Under the pieces are notes generated by a model. The model was not told the origin of the DNA, searched no databases, and saw nothing but the letters and a program-made list of their open reading frames with translations. Positions 8,885-17,400 of a DNA stretch of 64,000 nt are shown piece after piece. Source of the DNA: Mucilaginibacter defluvii (GTDB lineage: Bacteria; Bacteroidota; Bacteroidia; Sphingobacteriales; Sphingobacteriaceae). Positions within the stretch are counted from its first letter, which is position 1; each line of letters opens with the position of its first letter. The DNA is taken from contig NZ_BAABJI010000002.1 of the NCBI RefSeq assembly GCF_039543225.1, positions 868,001 through 932,000 of the forward strand, given 5' to 3'. The translations under genes and the position numbers were made by a program.

Positions 8885-10009
8885 ATGAATACAGCCGATC
8901 TGTTACAGCGCGCCCTGAGGTTTGATTTTTTGAGTTTGGAGGAAGGCGTTTACTTATACCACAATGCCCCTACTACCGAGCTGATGCATGTTGCCAATCA
9001 ACTACGAAAAATACAGGTGCCGCATGGTAAAGTAACCTGGCAGATTGACCGTAACGTAAACACAACCAACGTTTGTATTGCCAACTGTAAATTCTGTAAT
9101 TTCTTCCGTCGCCCCGGGCACGAGGATAGTTACATAACCGATATTGAAACGTATAAACGTAAAATAGAGGAAACTTTTAAATATGGCGGCGATCAGTTAC
9201 TGTTACAGGGCGGCCACCATCCTGATCTCGGCCTGGAATTCTACACTACGTTATTCCGCCAGTTAAAGGAGCTTTATCCTGCGCTTAAGTTACATTCGCT
9301 TGGCCCGCCGGAGATTGCCCATGTATCAAAACTTGAAGGCATGAGCCATTACGACGTTTTGAAAGCGATGCAGGAAGCCGGTTTAGATTCGCTGCCCGGA
9401 GCCGGTGCCGAAATATTGAATGACCGCGTACGCCGGTTGATCTCCAAAGGCAAATGCGGCGGTAAAGAGTGGCTGGATGTTATGCGCGCAGCTCATAAGC
9501 TAAACCTGCCCACATCAGCCACTATGATGTTTGGCCATGTGGAAACCATCGAGGAGCGTTTTGAACACCTGGTTTGGATACGCGAAGTGCAGGCTGAAAA
9601 ACCGGAAGGCCATTACGGCTTCACTGCCTTTATTCCCTGGCCGTTTCAGGACGACGGTACCCTGCTGCGCAAGGTTCGTGGCATAACCAACAATGTAAGC
9701 GGCGACGAATATATCCGCATGATAGCGTTGAGCCGCATTATGCTGCCAAATGTTAAAAACATACAGGCTTCGTGGCTTACGGTAGGTAAACAGGTAGCGC
9801 AATTATGCTTACACGCCGGCGCTAATGATTTTGGTTCGATCATGATCGAAGAAAACGTAGTATCAGCCGCCGGAGCACCGCACCGCTTTACGGCCAAAGG
9901 CATCCAGCAATCCATTATTGAAGCCGGTTTTGAACCACAGCTGCGTAACCAAAAATATGAGTGGCGAGAAATGCCCGCTCAAATTGAGGAGCAGGTAATT
10001 AATTACTAA
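8885..10009 (+). CDS. mqnC: Cyclic dehypoxanthinyl futalosine synthase (radical SAM)
   Basis: 374 aa from ATG 8885. The radical-SAM cluster motif C-x3-C-x2-C lies at Cys64, Cys68 and Cys71 (VCIANCKFCNFF), followed by RRPGHEDSY and LLQGGHHPDLG, as in MqnC. The enzyme cyclises dehypoxanthine futalosine in the futalosine route to menaquinone, in the cytoplasm. No other mqn gene is in this window, so the pathway must be dispersed. An in-frame TTG at 8855 was rejected because the promoter box lies inside that extension. The gene ends before a strong shared terminator. Confidence 0.93.
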   Translation: MNTADLLQRALRFDFLSLEEGVYLYHNAPTTELMHVANQLRKIQVPHGKVTWQIDRNVNTTNVCIANCKFCNFFRRPGHEDSYITDIETYKRKIEETFKYGGDQLLLQGGHHPDLGLEFYTTLFRQLKELYPALKLHSLGPPEIAHVSKLEGMSHYDVLKAMQEAGLDSLPGAGAEILNDRVRRLISKGKCGGKEWLDVMRAAHKLNLPTSATMMFGHVETIEERFEHLVWIREVQAEKPEGHYGFTAFIPWPFQDDGTLLRKVRGITNNVSGDEYIRMIALSRIMLPNVKNIQASWLTVGKQVAQLCLHAGANDFGSIMIEENVVSAAGAPHRFTAKGIQQSIIEAGFEPQLRNQKYEWREMPAQIEEQVINY

Positions 10010-10026
10010 AGTTATTACTTAATATA

Positions 10027-10066
10027 AAAGCAAAACGGGCCTGCATTAAGCGGCCCGTTTTGCTTT
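10027..10066. terminator. Bidirectional terminator after mqnC
   Basis: A perfect 15-bp stem (AAAGCAAAACGGGCC with its complement) encloses a 10-nt loop and is flanked by T and A runs. It separates the convergent mqnC and ferritin-like genes. Confidence 0.9.
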
Positions 10067-10086
10067 ATTTAAGTTTGGTATTAACT

Positions 10087-10932
10087 TTATTTAGGCTTAA
10101 TAAACGAGCCTACCAGCAATGCCAAGGTGGCATCCTTAGTAAGCGGCTCATCAAACGCGGCGGTAACCGATGCCTTGCTGGCGCTGGTACCTGTTGCCGG
10201 TAATTTAGTAAGGTCAACACCTGCCTGGCTTACATTATCTTCACCTGCGTAATTTCCGTTAACTGCGGCAATACCGGTATCGTTACCTGTTGTAGTGCTT
10301 ACAATCCACGGCTTAAGGCCAAGGTTAAGTTTTTTGTTAAGCACATAACGCGCTATAGCCGCGTGGCGTGCTTCAACCGCGTGGATAGATACAGCCGCAG
10401 TTAAAATATCAGGCACACTTTGCAGGGCGGTAACCTGGCCTTTGTACGCACGTACGCCGGTATCTTCAAACGCTACGGATACTTTAAGGAATGTATCGTA
10501 ATTAGTTAATACATCAGCAAAAGTACCGTTTGCTGTCAGGTCAAAAGTAAACGCGCTTTTTGGCGTTGCTGCTGAACCCAATGCGGTTTGTAAGAATTTT
10601 ACGTGATTATTCTCGTCACGGGATATTTTATCAAAATAGGCTGATTTATCGGCAGACGGAATCAGGCTGGCCTGTGCCCTGCCCTGGTTGTAAAACTCCG
10701 CTTCCAGATACTCAAGCGTTAGGGCGTAGTTTAACACTCCTACCACAGCAGTTGGCAGTGCTTGTCCGTATGCTTTTTTAAGTAAAGTACCGAATGCGAA
10801 TGGCAGGGCAGCAACAGCTACCTTTGAGCCGAAACTCGCCATGTTTCTGATGGCGCTACGGCGCGGATTGATACGATCGCCCAACTCCGGGTCAATCTTC
10901 TCTATATCTTCAATAATGTTAAATAAGTTCAT
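10087..10932 (-). CDS. Ferritin-like domain protein (second of a tandem pair)
   Basis: 281 aa. The N-terminus carries NPRRSAIRNMASFGSK before a hydrophobic stretch ending KAYGQA, which resembles a twin-arginine signal set back about 23 residues. The core has LNYALTLEYLEAEFYNQG, SRDENNHVKFLQ, AFEDTGVRAYKG and HAVEARHAAIARYVL, the Glu/His-rich helices of the ferritin-like PF13668 family (related to plant desiccation protein PCC13-62). Carboxylate and His ligands for a di-metal site are all present. It lies 11 bp after the upstream paralogue, so the two form an operon. The biochemical role is unproven. Confidence 0.82.
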   Translation of the reverse strand: MNLFNIIEDIEKIDPELGDRINPRRSAIRNMASFGSKVAVAALPFAFGTLLKKAYGQALPTAVVGVLNYALTLEYLEAEFYNQGRAQASLIPSADKSAYFDKISRDENNHVKFLQTALGSAATPKSAFTFDLTANGTFADVLTNYDTFLKVSVAFEDTGVRAYKGQVTALQSVPDILTAAVSIHAVEARHAAIARYVLNKKLNLGLKPWIVSTTTGNDTGIAAVNGNYAGEDNVSQAGVDLTKLPATGTSASKASVTAAFDEPLTKDATLALLVGSFIKPK

Positions 10933-10943
10933 GGTAGCTGTTG

Positions 10944-11645
10944 TTAAAAGTTAAAGCTTTTTGCACTGATCTTGGTTTTCAGGTAGAGGTTAGCCGCAGC
11001 AACCACCTTTGTTGGGCCTAAAGTGATGTTAAGGCCATCACCATCAACCTGATCGCTGTCAACAAAACTACCCTGCGAACGAAGGTTACTGATCACTGCC
11101 GCATGACGCGCCTCAACCGATACGATTTTGCCCGCAATAACCAGGTAATCCGGATTTTGTATTTTAGATGCAACACCGTCATACGCTGCAACGCCTAAAT
11201 CTTCAAAAGTTTTTGCCGCGTTTAATACGGCGGTACGGCTGCCAAAATCAATTTTGCTGAAGTCAGGAGTCAACCCTTTAATAGCACCTGAGCCCAGTGC
11301 CGCTTTAAAAAACTCGCGGTGAGATACCTCATGGTCGCGAATATCTGTAAATAATGCTCTCTCATCTGAGTTAAAATCGGATGCGAATGAGTTTACTACC
11401 TGGATGTAAAATGCAGCTTCGAGCTGCTCAAGTGCGTAGGCATAATTTAATATACCTGTATCACCTGATCCTACGTCAACAGTGCTGCTTCCGCCACCGC
11501 TGCCATCTTCCTCGTAGGCACTATTGTCTTTAGAGCAGCTTTGCATAGCCAGAATACCGGCAACAGCAGTACTTGCTCCAGCATAACGCAAAAAGGCCCG
11601 CCTTGCCATATTCGCGTTATAAGGATTTTGTGTTTCTGTTTTCAT
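10944..11645 (-). CDS. Ferritin-like domain lipoprotein with TAT signal
   Basis: 233 aa. The signal peptide has a twin-arginine motif (ARRAFLRYAG) and a lipobox (LAMQSC, Cys about residue 37), so a folded, possibly metallated protein could be exported and lipid-anchored. A Ser/Gly-rich linker (GSGGGSSTVDVGSGD) precedes helices with LNYAYALEQLEAAFYIQ, IRDHEVSHREFFK, TFEDLGVAAYDG and VEARHAAVISNL, the same Glu/His pattern as its downstream paralogue. It is the first gene of the pair; the region upstream is shared with divergent scpB. The function, perhaps redox or desiccation protection, is inferred. Confidence 0.83.
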   Translation of the reverse strand: MKTETQNPYNANMARRAFLRYAGASTAVAGILAMQSCSKDNSAYEEDGSGGGSSTVDVGSGDTGILNYAYALEQLEAAFYIQVVNSFASDFNSDERALFTDIRDHEVSHREFFKAALGSGAIKGLTPDFSKIDFGSRTAVLNAAKTFEDLGVAAYDGVASKIQNPDYLVIAGKIVSVEARHAAVISNLRSQGSFVDSDQVDGDGLNITLGPTKVVAAANLYLKTKISAKSFNF

Positions 11646-11760
11646 AATACTGATTGTAAAATATTTGGTTTATAATTGTACATACCCATTTTTAGTGTTA
11701 ACAGTTTTGTTTCAGGCTCAACATAACAACAACTGAAAGGAGTAACACCCTTTTTTCAAG

Positions 11761-12321
11761 ATGAATAACATTGAACTTTATATAGAAGCGCTGATATTTT
11801 CATCAGAACAAAGCCTGCGGCTTGAGGAGATAATTTACTGCTTGCAGAGTGCTTTTGAACAGGACTTTGACGACCAGAAGGTGTTAACCTGCATTGATAG
11901 CATCCAAAAAAAATATCATCAGGATGATTTCGCCATCGAACTGGTAAAACTTAATAATGGCTACCAGTTTTTAACAAAAAAGCAATTCCACAAGGTTGTA
12001 GGGTTATTACAGGCTCAGCGGGCTAAGAAAAAATTAAGCCAGGCAGCTATGGAAACTCTTGCAATTATTGCCTATAAACAGCCTGTAACAAAAACCGAAG
12101 TGGAACAAATCCGTGGGGTAAACTGCGACTATTCCATACAAAAGCTGCTCGAGAAGGAATTGATAACCATTGTAGGAAAATCCGAAGCCATAGGCAGGCC
12201 TATATTATACGGTACCAGCCCGCTTTTTATGGATTATTTCGGCATCAACTCGGCCGATGAATTACCTCAGATTAAAGAACTTACCAGCGAGGCTACAGCC
12301 ATCGGTGAAGCCACCGAATAA
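11761..12321 (+). CDS. scpB: SMC-ScpAB condensin subunit ScpB
   Basis: 186 aa with tandem winged-helix domains. The opening NIELYIEALIFSSEQSLRLEEI and the middle LSQAAMETLAIIAYKQPVTKTEVEQIRGV and LLEKELITIVGKSEAIGRPILYGTS are characteristic of ScpB. ScpB dimers bind the ScpA kleisin, which bridges SMC heads to compact and segregate chromosomes. smc itself begins at 62987 in this window; scpA is not seen. The frame is complete, and the start ATG follows a 115-bp spacer from the divergent ferritin-like gene. Confidence 0.95.
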   Translation: MNNIELYIEALIFSSEQSLRLEEIIYCLQSAFEQDFDDQKVLTCIDSIQKKYHQDDFAIELVKLNNGYQFLTKKQFHKVVGLLQAQRAKKKLSQAAMETLAIIAYKQPVTKTEVEQIRGVNCDYSIQKLLEKELITIVGKSEAIGRPILYGTSPLFMDYFGINSADELPQIKELTSEATAIGEATE

Positions 12322-12439
12322 TTTTTCGCTTTTTTTTATAAGAAAATGGATTTTAATTATTTTTACTGAACGCAATTTAACCCTGATTAAATAGCCGACA
12401 GCTAATAACTAATTTGAATTAATATTACCGATTGTTTGT

Positions 12440-12652
12440 ATGGGAACGCCAAAGAAACCAGTGAATAAAAAGCCTGCCGGTGCAAAAAGCAACGGCGCTA
12501 AAAAATCAAGCGGACTGGCTGATAGTAACAAGCCGCAAAAAAGGTTTATTGACGACGATGATGATGACGAGTTTGATGCCCCACTGGACGAACTTGATTA
12601 TGACTCGTTAGGCAACAGTTATGATGACGACGATGACGATTACAAATACTAA
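12440..12652 (+). CDS. Charge-segregated small acidic-tail protein
   Basis: 70 aa, probably disordered. The first half is Lys/Pro/Ser-rich (KKPVNKKPAGAKSNGAKKSS) and the second half is highly acidic, with runs DDDDDDE and YDDDDDDYKY around a spaced Asp/Leu segment. There is no signal peptide or hydrophobic segment. The codons favour GAC/GAT alternation rather than a simple repeat, and a strong terminator follows directly, which supports it as a real single-gene unit. I do not recognise a named family; I recall similar short proteins in related genomes but cannot verify that. A nucleic-acid or ribosome partner is only a guess. Confidence 0.7.
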   Translation: MGTPKKPVNKKPAGAKSNGAKKSSGLADSNKPQKRFIDDDDDDEFDAPLDELDYDSLGNSYDDDDDDYKY

Positions 12653-12659
12653 CATCCCG

Positions 12660-12688
12660 AAGCATTCAACACAAAGTGAATGCTTTTT
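12660..12688 (+). terminator. Terminator after the acidic small protein gene
   Basis: A 9-bp stem (AAGCATTCA with TGAATGCTT) and a run of six T follow the stop at 12652 by 7 nt. It overlaps the long-form start of the next ORF, which argues for a later start there. Confidence 0.8.
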
Positions 12689-12771
12689 TGTTTTTAAAAA
12701 CCGTACCTTACGCACACCGCGTAACCGGTTTATTTAACGCTTACAACAAAACAGGCGTAACGTGTTTACTT

Positions 12772-13623
12772 ATGAATATTAAATTTTACAGGTTAAATTA
12801 CAGATTGATCGTACTATTGGTGCTGATGCTTGTTAGTACCTCGGGCTTTACGCAAAAGTTGCAGCCATCATTTAAAGTATTGGCATTTTACAGCGCTAAA
12901 AAAGATGCTGCGCACATCAGTTTTGTAAACGAGGCTAACAAATGGTTTACACAGGTGGCAGCTCAAAATCATTTTACGTATGAAGCCACAAATGACTGGA
13001 CAAAGCTTAATACCAAAAATCTGGCTAAATATAAAGTAGTATTGTTTTTAGACAGCCGTCCCGAAGCGAAAGCGCAACGTGAGGCTTTTGAAGCCTATAT
13101 GCGTAACGGCGGCGGGTGGATAGGTTTCCATTTTTCGGCGTTTGCGCTTACCCCTTCTGATTATCCGCAAAACTGGGACTGGTATCATAATGAGTTCCTG
13201 GGTTCGGGCAGTTACGTAAGTAATACCTGGCGTCCAACATCAGCCAGTATTAAGGTTGAGGACAGAAACCATCCGGTTACCAAAGGCATGCCGGTATTGT
13301 TCAGGGCTACGCCTAACGAGTGGTACCGCTGGGAAAAAGACCTTCGCCAAAATAAAGATATACGCATACTATGTTCTATTGATAGCTGCAGCTTCCCGCT
13401 GGGTACGGGGCCAAAACCCGAAGAAATATGGCATAGCGGCTACTATCCGGTGGTGTGGACGAATACCCGGTATAAAATGTTATACTTTAACATGGGCCAT
13501 AACGATATGGATTATGAGCATGGCACCAATGAAACATTATCGCACACGTTTGACGGGGATGTTGAGAACCGGTTGATTATAAACGGTTTGTTATGGCTTG
13601 GCGGCAGGCGCCCGCTTCAATAA
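12772..13623 (+). CDS. ThuA-like domain secreted protein
   Basis: 283 aa from ATG 12772, which gives a signal peptide MNIKFYRLNYRLIVLLVLML ending SGFTQ. The longer frame from 12676 overlaps a terminator and was rejected. The mature protein shows the ThuA (trehalose-utilisation, class I glutamine amidotransferase-like) pattern: KVLAFYSAKKDAAHISF, KYKVVLFLDSRPEA, FEAYMRNGGGWIGFHF, HPVTKGMP and YFNMGHNDMDYEH near the end. Family members are usually periplasmic and linked to sugar metabolism; the exact activity is unknown. The gene converges on the AraC-type regulator with a 5-bp gap. Confidence 0.85.
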   Translation: MNIKFYRLNYRLIVLLVLMLVSTSGFTQKLQPSFKVLAFYSAKKDAAHISFVNEANKWFTQVAAQNHFTYEATNDWTKLNTKNLAKYKVVLFLDSRPEAKAQREAFEAYMRNGGGWIGFHFSAFALTPSDYPQNWDWYHNEFLGSGSYVSNTWRPTSASIKVEDRNHPVTKGMPVLFRATPNEWYRWEKDLRQNKDIRILCSIDSCSFPLGTGPKPEEIWHSGYYPVVWTNTRYKMLYFNMGHNDMDYEHGTNETLSHTFDGDVENRLIINGLLWLGGRRPLQ

Positions 13624-13628
13624 TTAAG

Positions 13629-14612
13629 TTACTGCTTTACCTCGCTTGGTAATATTCCGTAATATTTTTTGAATGCTTCGGACAGGTGCGACTGATGTTT
13701 AAAACCCACCTCGTACGTTACTTCGCGTACGGTCAGCTTTTTATCAATTAATAGATGACGGGCATGCTCCATCTTCAGGCGGGTAATATAGCCATAAATG
13801 GTAGTTCCAAAATAAGCTTTAAAACCACGTTTTAGCTTAAACTCATTCAAGCCCACTAAACGTGACAGCACCGGCAGTACCGGTGGATTAACAAATTGTT
13901 CGTCCAGCAAATCGCGGGCATGCTCTACTTTTTCTTGCTCGGCGGGTGTAAAGGTGTTGGTTTCGCTTAACTGATCGTGCTGTATCTGCTCCATTTGCAG
14001 CATCAGCAGCTCCAATATTTTAGCTTCGGTAAACAGGCGCTTAAGCTCCCCTGTTTTGCGGCACTCAACAATATCATTTATAATTTGCCGCATCTCATGC
14101 GACACCAGCAGATCTTTAGCTGAGATAGAGGTGTACTTGCCATTCTTTATCTCCTCAACAAAATCAGCATGAAGGATAGAGTCCTTATTGATTAGATGGA
14201 AATAATACTCCTTTGAAAGCACCACCAGGAAATAGCTGTAGCTAACGCCCTTCGTTAGTTCATATTTGCCGGAGAGAGAGGGAATATACCTGATATTATG
14301 GCGGGCACCGCCCCTAGCCTTTTTGTTGCCCTTATCATCATTTGCTGGTATATTATCATAAAAAATAAATTGCGAGTTAATGGTTTCGCCTTCAATCTCA
14401 AACAAAATGGTAGCAGGTTGGGTAAACTGCATTTTTGCATGCATTAAAAAAACGCCACCCGAGCTGAGCATATAATTAGAAAATTCCTGAACAGGCGGCC
14501 GCTTAATCGTCATGCGCTTTTCGGCCAATGGCGTGCCGGCGTTAAACGTATCAGGCAGTTCTTCGATGAACAGCCAATCTTCAAACCCCTCTATTTTTGA
14601 TTTAATGTGCAT
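13629..14612 (-). CDS. AraC-family regulator at the end of the heme locus
   Basis: About 327 aa from ATG 14612 (MHIKSKIEGFEDWLFIEELP). The N-terminal part is an effector domain; the C-terminus has both AraC helix-turn-helix units: LSRLVGLNEFKLKRGFKAYF and LTVREVTYEVGFKHQSHLSEAFKKYYGILP. PchR/YbtA-type AraC proteins often control iron or heme uptake, and its position next to the HmuY/HmuR genes fits that. A 10-bp palindrome sits in its leader (14633-14659). The ligand and targets are inferred only. A longer start at 14645 would read into that palindrome. Confidence 0.85.
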   Translation of the reverse strand: MHIKSKIEGFEDWLFIEELPDTFNAGTPLAEKRMTIKRPPVQEFSNYMLSSGGVFLMHAKMQFTQPATILFEIEGETINSQFIFYDNIPANDDKGNKKARGGARHNIRYIPSLSGKYELTKGVSYSYFLVVLSKEYYFHLINKDSILHADFVEEIKNGKYTSISAKDLLVSHEMRQIINDIVECRKTGELKRLFTEAKILELLMLQMEQIQHDQLSETNTFTPAEQEKVEHARDLLDEQFVNPPVLPVLSRLVGLNEFKLKRGFKAYFGTTIYGYITRLKMEHARHLLIDKKLTVREVTYEVGFKHQSHLSEAFKKYYGILPSEVKQ

Positions 14613-14632
14613 TAGTAACAGTTGTGCCTGCC

Positions 14633-14659
14633 GTACCCATGCCAAACCAGCATGGGTAC
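14633..14659. promoter_or_regulatory. 10-bp inverted repeat upstream of the AraC-type gene
   Basis: GTACCCATGC and its exact complement flank a 7-nt loop, 20 nt before the regulator start. It could be an operator or leader hairpin. On the plus strand a T7 run follows after a few bases, so an antisense terminator is also possible. Confidence 0.45.
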
Positions 14660-14703
14660 ACAGGGCTTTTTTTGTTTAGTGATTAAAAGGTTGTGTATGT
14701 ATA

Positions 14704-15645
14704 TTAATCAGTAACTGTTATGGTACCCATTAATGGTGAAATTACATTATCATTACCCTCTACATTTATCACCACAAGAGTGATAATATTAGCAGGGAAA
14801 TCGGCAGGCACTTTTACTTTTATTTCTGTATCGCTTGTGCTGATTATGTCAGCTTCAACAAAATCTCGACGAGAGTAAAGGAGCCTGACTTTGGCTGCAA
14901 TACCGCTACGATAGTATTTAAGTGCTCCATTAGAATTTGTTATATTTATCTCTCCTCCTCTTTTCACAGTTTCTTGCGCCAAATCAAAAGAAAGCGTCGG
15001 CGGTCCAATTAATATAGAACCTTTAACTATATTATGTGTACCGCTAATTACACGTACCTGGTAACGTCCCGTATCAATACCAGCAGGTATCGGGGCTGAA
15101 ATGCGTGAAGCTGAGAATTCGGTAAAAGTAGAAGCCGGTACTTGAGTTTCTTTATTCTGAGAATTGATTAAAAATATTTTTGTTTGATTAGTATCGGGCA
15201 ATAAATATTCGCCGGTTATTGATAAACCATAATCTAACTGAGTATCGCCAACCTCAATTGTTGGTGCAGGCTGGTTTACCAACGCTTTTAATGTGTAGGT
15301 TTTTGTACTGCCATCAGCAGCTCTGACCTCAAAGGTTACACCGTCCTTATATTCAACTTCACTGCCTGATTCGGGCGTTATAGTTGCACCTTCGGACACT
15401 ACAATAATCGGTTTCACTTTATCCGGAACTGTTTGAAATGGCGGATAATATACTATGATACTGCTGCCATCAATTGAAGCCTTAATATCGTTGCCTGCGG
15501 CATCCTTAATGGTAAACTGCTCAATATCGTTATACGGTAAGGCCGGGTATTCCTTTTTACAGGATGATAAACCTGCCAATACCGCAATAATTAAAATAAA
15601 CGGGTAAAATTTTCTGATCACTGTAATGCGTTTAATGCCGATCAT
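14704..15645 (-). CDS. Surface lipoprotein with IPT/TIG-like domains
   Basis: 313 aa. The N-terminus ends in a lipobox (IAVLAGLSSC, Cys about residue 29, then KKEYP), a Bacteroidota outer-membrane or surface lipoprotein signal. The body is beta-rich with ITPESGSEVEYKDGVTFEVRA and YTLKALVNQPAP, typical of the Bacteroidetes DUF5018-like Ig module, then IPT/TIG-like repeats toward the C-terminus. The same architecture recurs in the 16428-17381 gene, so these are probably paralogues. Role in the heme locus unknown; a surface cofactor of the receptor is an inference from position. Confidence 0.65.
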   Translation of the reverse strand: MIGIKRITVIRKFYPFILIIAVLAGLSSCKKEYPALPYNDIEQFTIKDAAGNDIKASIDGSSIIVYYPPFQTVPDKVKPIIVVSEGATITPESGSEVEYKDGVTFEVRAADGSTKTYTLKALVNQPAPTIEVGDTQLDYGLSITGEYLLPDTNQTKIFLINSQNKETQVPASTFTEFSASRISAPIPAGIDTGRYQVRVISGTHNIVKGSILIGPPTLSFDLAQETVKRGGEINITNSNGALKYYRSGIAAKVRLLYSRRDFVEADIISTSDTEIKVKVPADFPANIITLVVINVEGNDNVISPLMGTITVTD

Positions 15646-15685
15646 TTTTAAACATGTTTAATAAATGCGTGCCTTTTGCACGTTA

Positions 15686-15718
15686 AAAGCAGTTGTGCCC
15701 CAGGGGCACAACTGCTTT
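15686..15718 (-). terminator. Strong hairpin after the 15729-16349 gene
   Basis: A near-perfect 16-bp stem (AAAGCAGTTGTGCCCC and complement) with a one-base centre ends in TTTT on the minus strand. It would limit transcription into the next lipoprotein gene. Confidence 0.8.
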
Positions 15719-15728
15719 GCTGAGGTAA

Positions 15729-16349
15729 TTATAAGTTATTAATTACACCTGTTTTAATAGTGTACACACCCCTGTTGCTGGTTGCAGTACCCTGACCAGC
15801 AGCTGCAGTTACCTGGATAGCATAAGGGCTACCGCTTGCAGGAGTTACCAGTATAAAGAAACCTGCGATTGGCGTTACACCACCCGGAACGGCATAGTTA
15901 TACCAGCCATTAGGTGTGCTTGTAGTTGATGTGTTACGGCCAACACTTGTTACCGCGCTACCTGTAAAATCAGAGATTTTTAATGAAGCGAATGTTTTAG
16001 AAGTGTTATATAAGGTTTTTAAAGTTGAACCTGATGGCACCTGTATAACAGAGTTATTAGTGCTGGTGAAGTGCACATCAACACCTGCGAAGGTGGCAAC
16101 GCTGTCCTGATCGCCGTTGGCCAAATCAACGTAGATAGTACCGTAACCGGCAGGGCCTAAAGCCGGGTTAGCATAACGTCCGTTAATGGTGTAGGTAGCG
16201 CTGCTTGGCACTGCATTGGTTGTCAGGTTTGATTTTGATGAAGCTGATGACTCAGGTACAGCGGCATCTTTTTTACATGATACGGCAACAATGGCGATAG
16301 CGGCAATTGCGGTTACTGACCTTACGGTGCTGAATAATTTGTTTTTCAT
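15729..16349 (-). CDS. Distant HmuY-like lipoprotein
   Basis: 206 aa, with a lipoprotein signal (IAIVAVSC, then KKDAAV). The mature sequence is Ser/Thr-rich and beta-rich. The segments TIYVDLANGDQDSVATFAGVDVHF and NGWYNYAVPGGVTPIAGFFI sit at the positions where HmuY proteins have the WDIAF and GWYxYD blocks, but the Trp of the first block is replaced. It is therefore a diverged HmuY-like protein or an unrelated surface protein of similar length. Its place inside a heme cluster favours the former. A strong terminator follows it. Confidence 0.5.
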   Translation of the reverse strand: MKNKLFSTVRSVTAIAAIAIVAVSCKKDAAVPESSASSKSNLTTNAVPSSATYTINGRYANPALGPAGYGTIYVDLANGDQDSVATFAGVDVHFTSTNNSVIQVPSGSTLKTLYNTSKTFASLKISDFTGSAVTSVGRNTSTTSTPNGWYNYAVPGGVTPIAGFFILVTPASGSPYAIQVTAAAGQGTATSNRGVYTIKTGVINNL

Positions 16350-16427
16350 TGTTTTTAAGATTAAAAATGTAAATAGATTTGATGTATGTTAGTCGCTCTC
16401 CGTACGCTAAAGCGGAATAACCTTTGT

Positions 16428-17381
16428 TTATTTTGGAAGTACTGTTAATGCGCCAACCTTACTTACTATTGGCCAACCCTCAAACTCAAAGTTGTAAGTG
16501 GCAGTATAGTTATACACGCCTACCGGCAGATCGTCAGGTGTTTTAAGGGTCATCTTCAGCCTGTCGTAACTTAGTATGGTTAGCGGGTAGATTTGATCGT
16601 TAACCGTGACCGAAGCAGCTTTCAGGCCCACAAATACCGTGTTAAAAGCATCAAAGCTGATCTCACCACCTTGCTTAACCTCGCGGCTGGGTATCAATAA
16701 ATCAGGCTGCTGAAATGTAATATGTACCGGTTTGGCAAGTTTGGCTGTATGGCCGGCAAACGCTAATGTAACATCATAGTAACCCGTATCAATAGTTGCC
16801 GGTATGGGCACATTAAACAGGGTGTAATCATTGCCTTCAGTTTGCATACCTGCAGCAGCCATAGCAAGGTTTACCTTTTGCCCGGAACCACGTTTGGCAA
16901 GTTCAATACCTACCGCCTGTGCATTCCTGCTTTGAAAGTTGCCTTTGATGCTCGGCAATACCCCTACCGGATTAGCAACCTGTTCTTCTGTAGTAAGCCA
17001 ATCAACCGTAAGCGATGAAATGGATTGGTTAACAATTTTTAAACTGTAAATATTGATATTGCCATCGGCACCGGTTACGGTATATTTTACGTTAGTGGCA
17101 TTTATCGATACCGGCAACGCTCTTTCGCTAAGCTTAGCTCCTTCTGACAGTGTAATCTCCGGGTCGATAACCACCATATTATAGTAAAATGGCACATAAA
17201 CGGTTATCGTTTTTTCTATGTTATCGATGGCGCCATAAATCACCGTATCAGGCAGGTTAACCACTTTATACGAGGTTATCTTATTTTGCGGCAAGCTTGG
17301 TAAGTCCATCGTTTTGGTACATGATGCCATGCCTGCCGCAGCCATAATCACTAATATAAATTGAATAAGTTTTGGTTTCAT
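16428..17381 (-). CDS. Surface lipoprotein with Ig/TIG-like domains (paralogue of 14704-15645)
   Basis: 317 aa from ATG 17381 (MKPKLIQFILVIMAAAGMAS, then CTK lipobox Cys). The long form from 17504 would overlap the HmuY gene upstream and adds a non-signal segment, so it was rejected. Beta-rich body with VIDPEITLSEGAKLSERALP and VKYTVTGADGNINIYSLKIV, matching the Ig-like module seen in the 14704 protein, then a TIG-like region ending GYYDVTLAFAGHTAKL. It lies 19 bp after the HmuY gene, in the receptor operon. Probably part of the surface heme-binding machinery, but its partner is unknown. Confidence 0.65.
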   Translation of the reverse strand: MKPKLIQFILVIMAAAGMASCTKTMDLPSLPQNKITSYKVVNLPDTVIYGAIDNIEKTITVYVPFYYNMVVIDPEITLSEGAKLSERALPVSINATNVKYTVTGADGNINIYSLKIVNQSISSLTVDWLTTEEQVANPVGVLPSIKGNFQSRNAQAVGIELAKRGSGQKVNLAMAAAGMQTEGNDYTLFNVPIPATIDTGYYDVTLAFAGHTAKLAKPVHITFQQPDLLIPSREVKQGGEISFDAFNTVFVGLKAASVTVNDQIYPLTILSYDRLKMTLKTPDDLPVGVYNYTATYNFEFEGWPIVSKVGALTVLPK

Positions 17382-17400
17382 TTTAAGGATGAGGTTCAGA

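Noticed and set aside
12676..12771. Longer start for the ThuA-like protein
   Set aside because: The extension lies over the terminator at 12660-12688 and lacks a signal peptide; ATG 12772 gives one.
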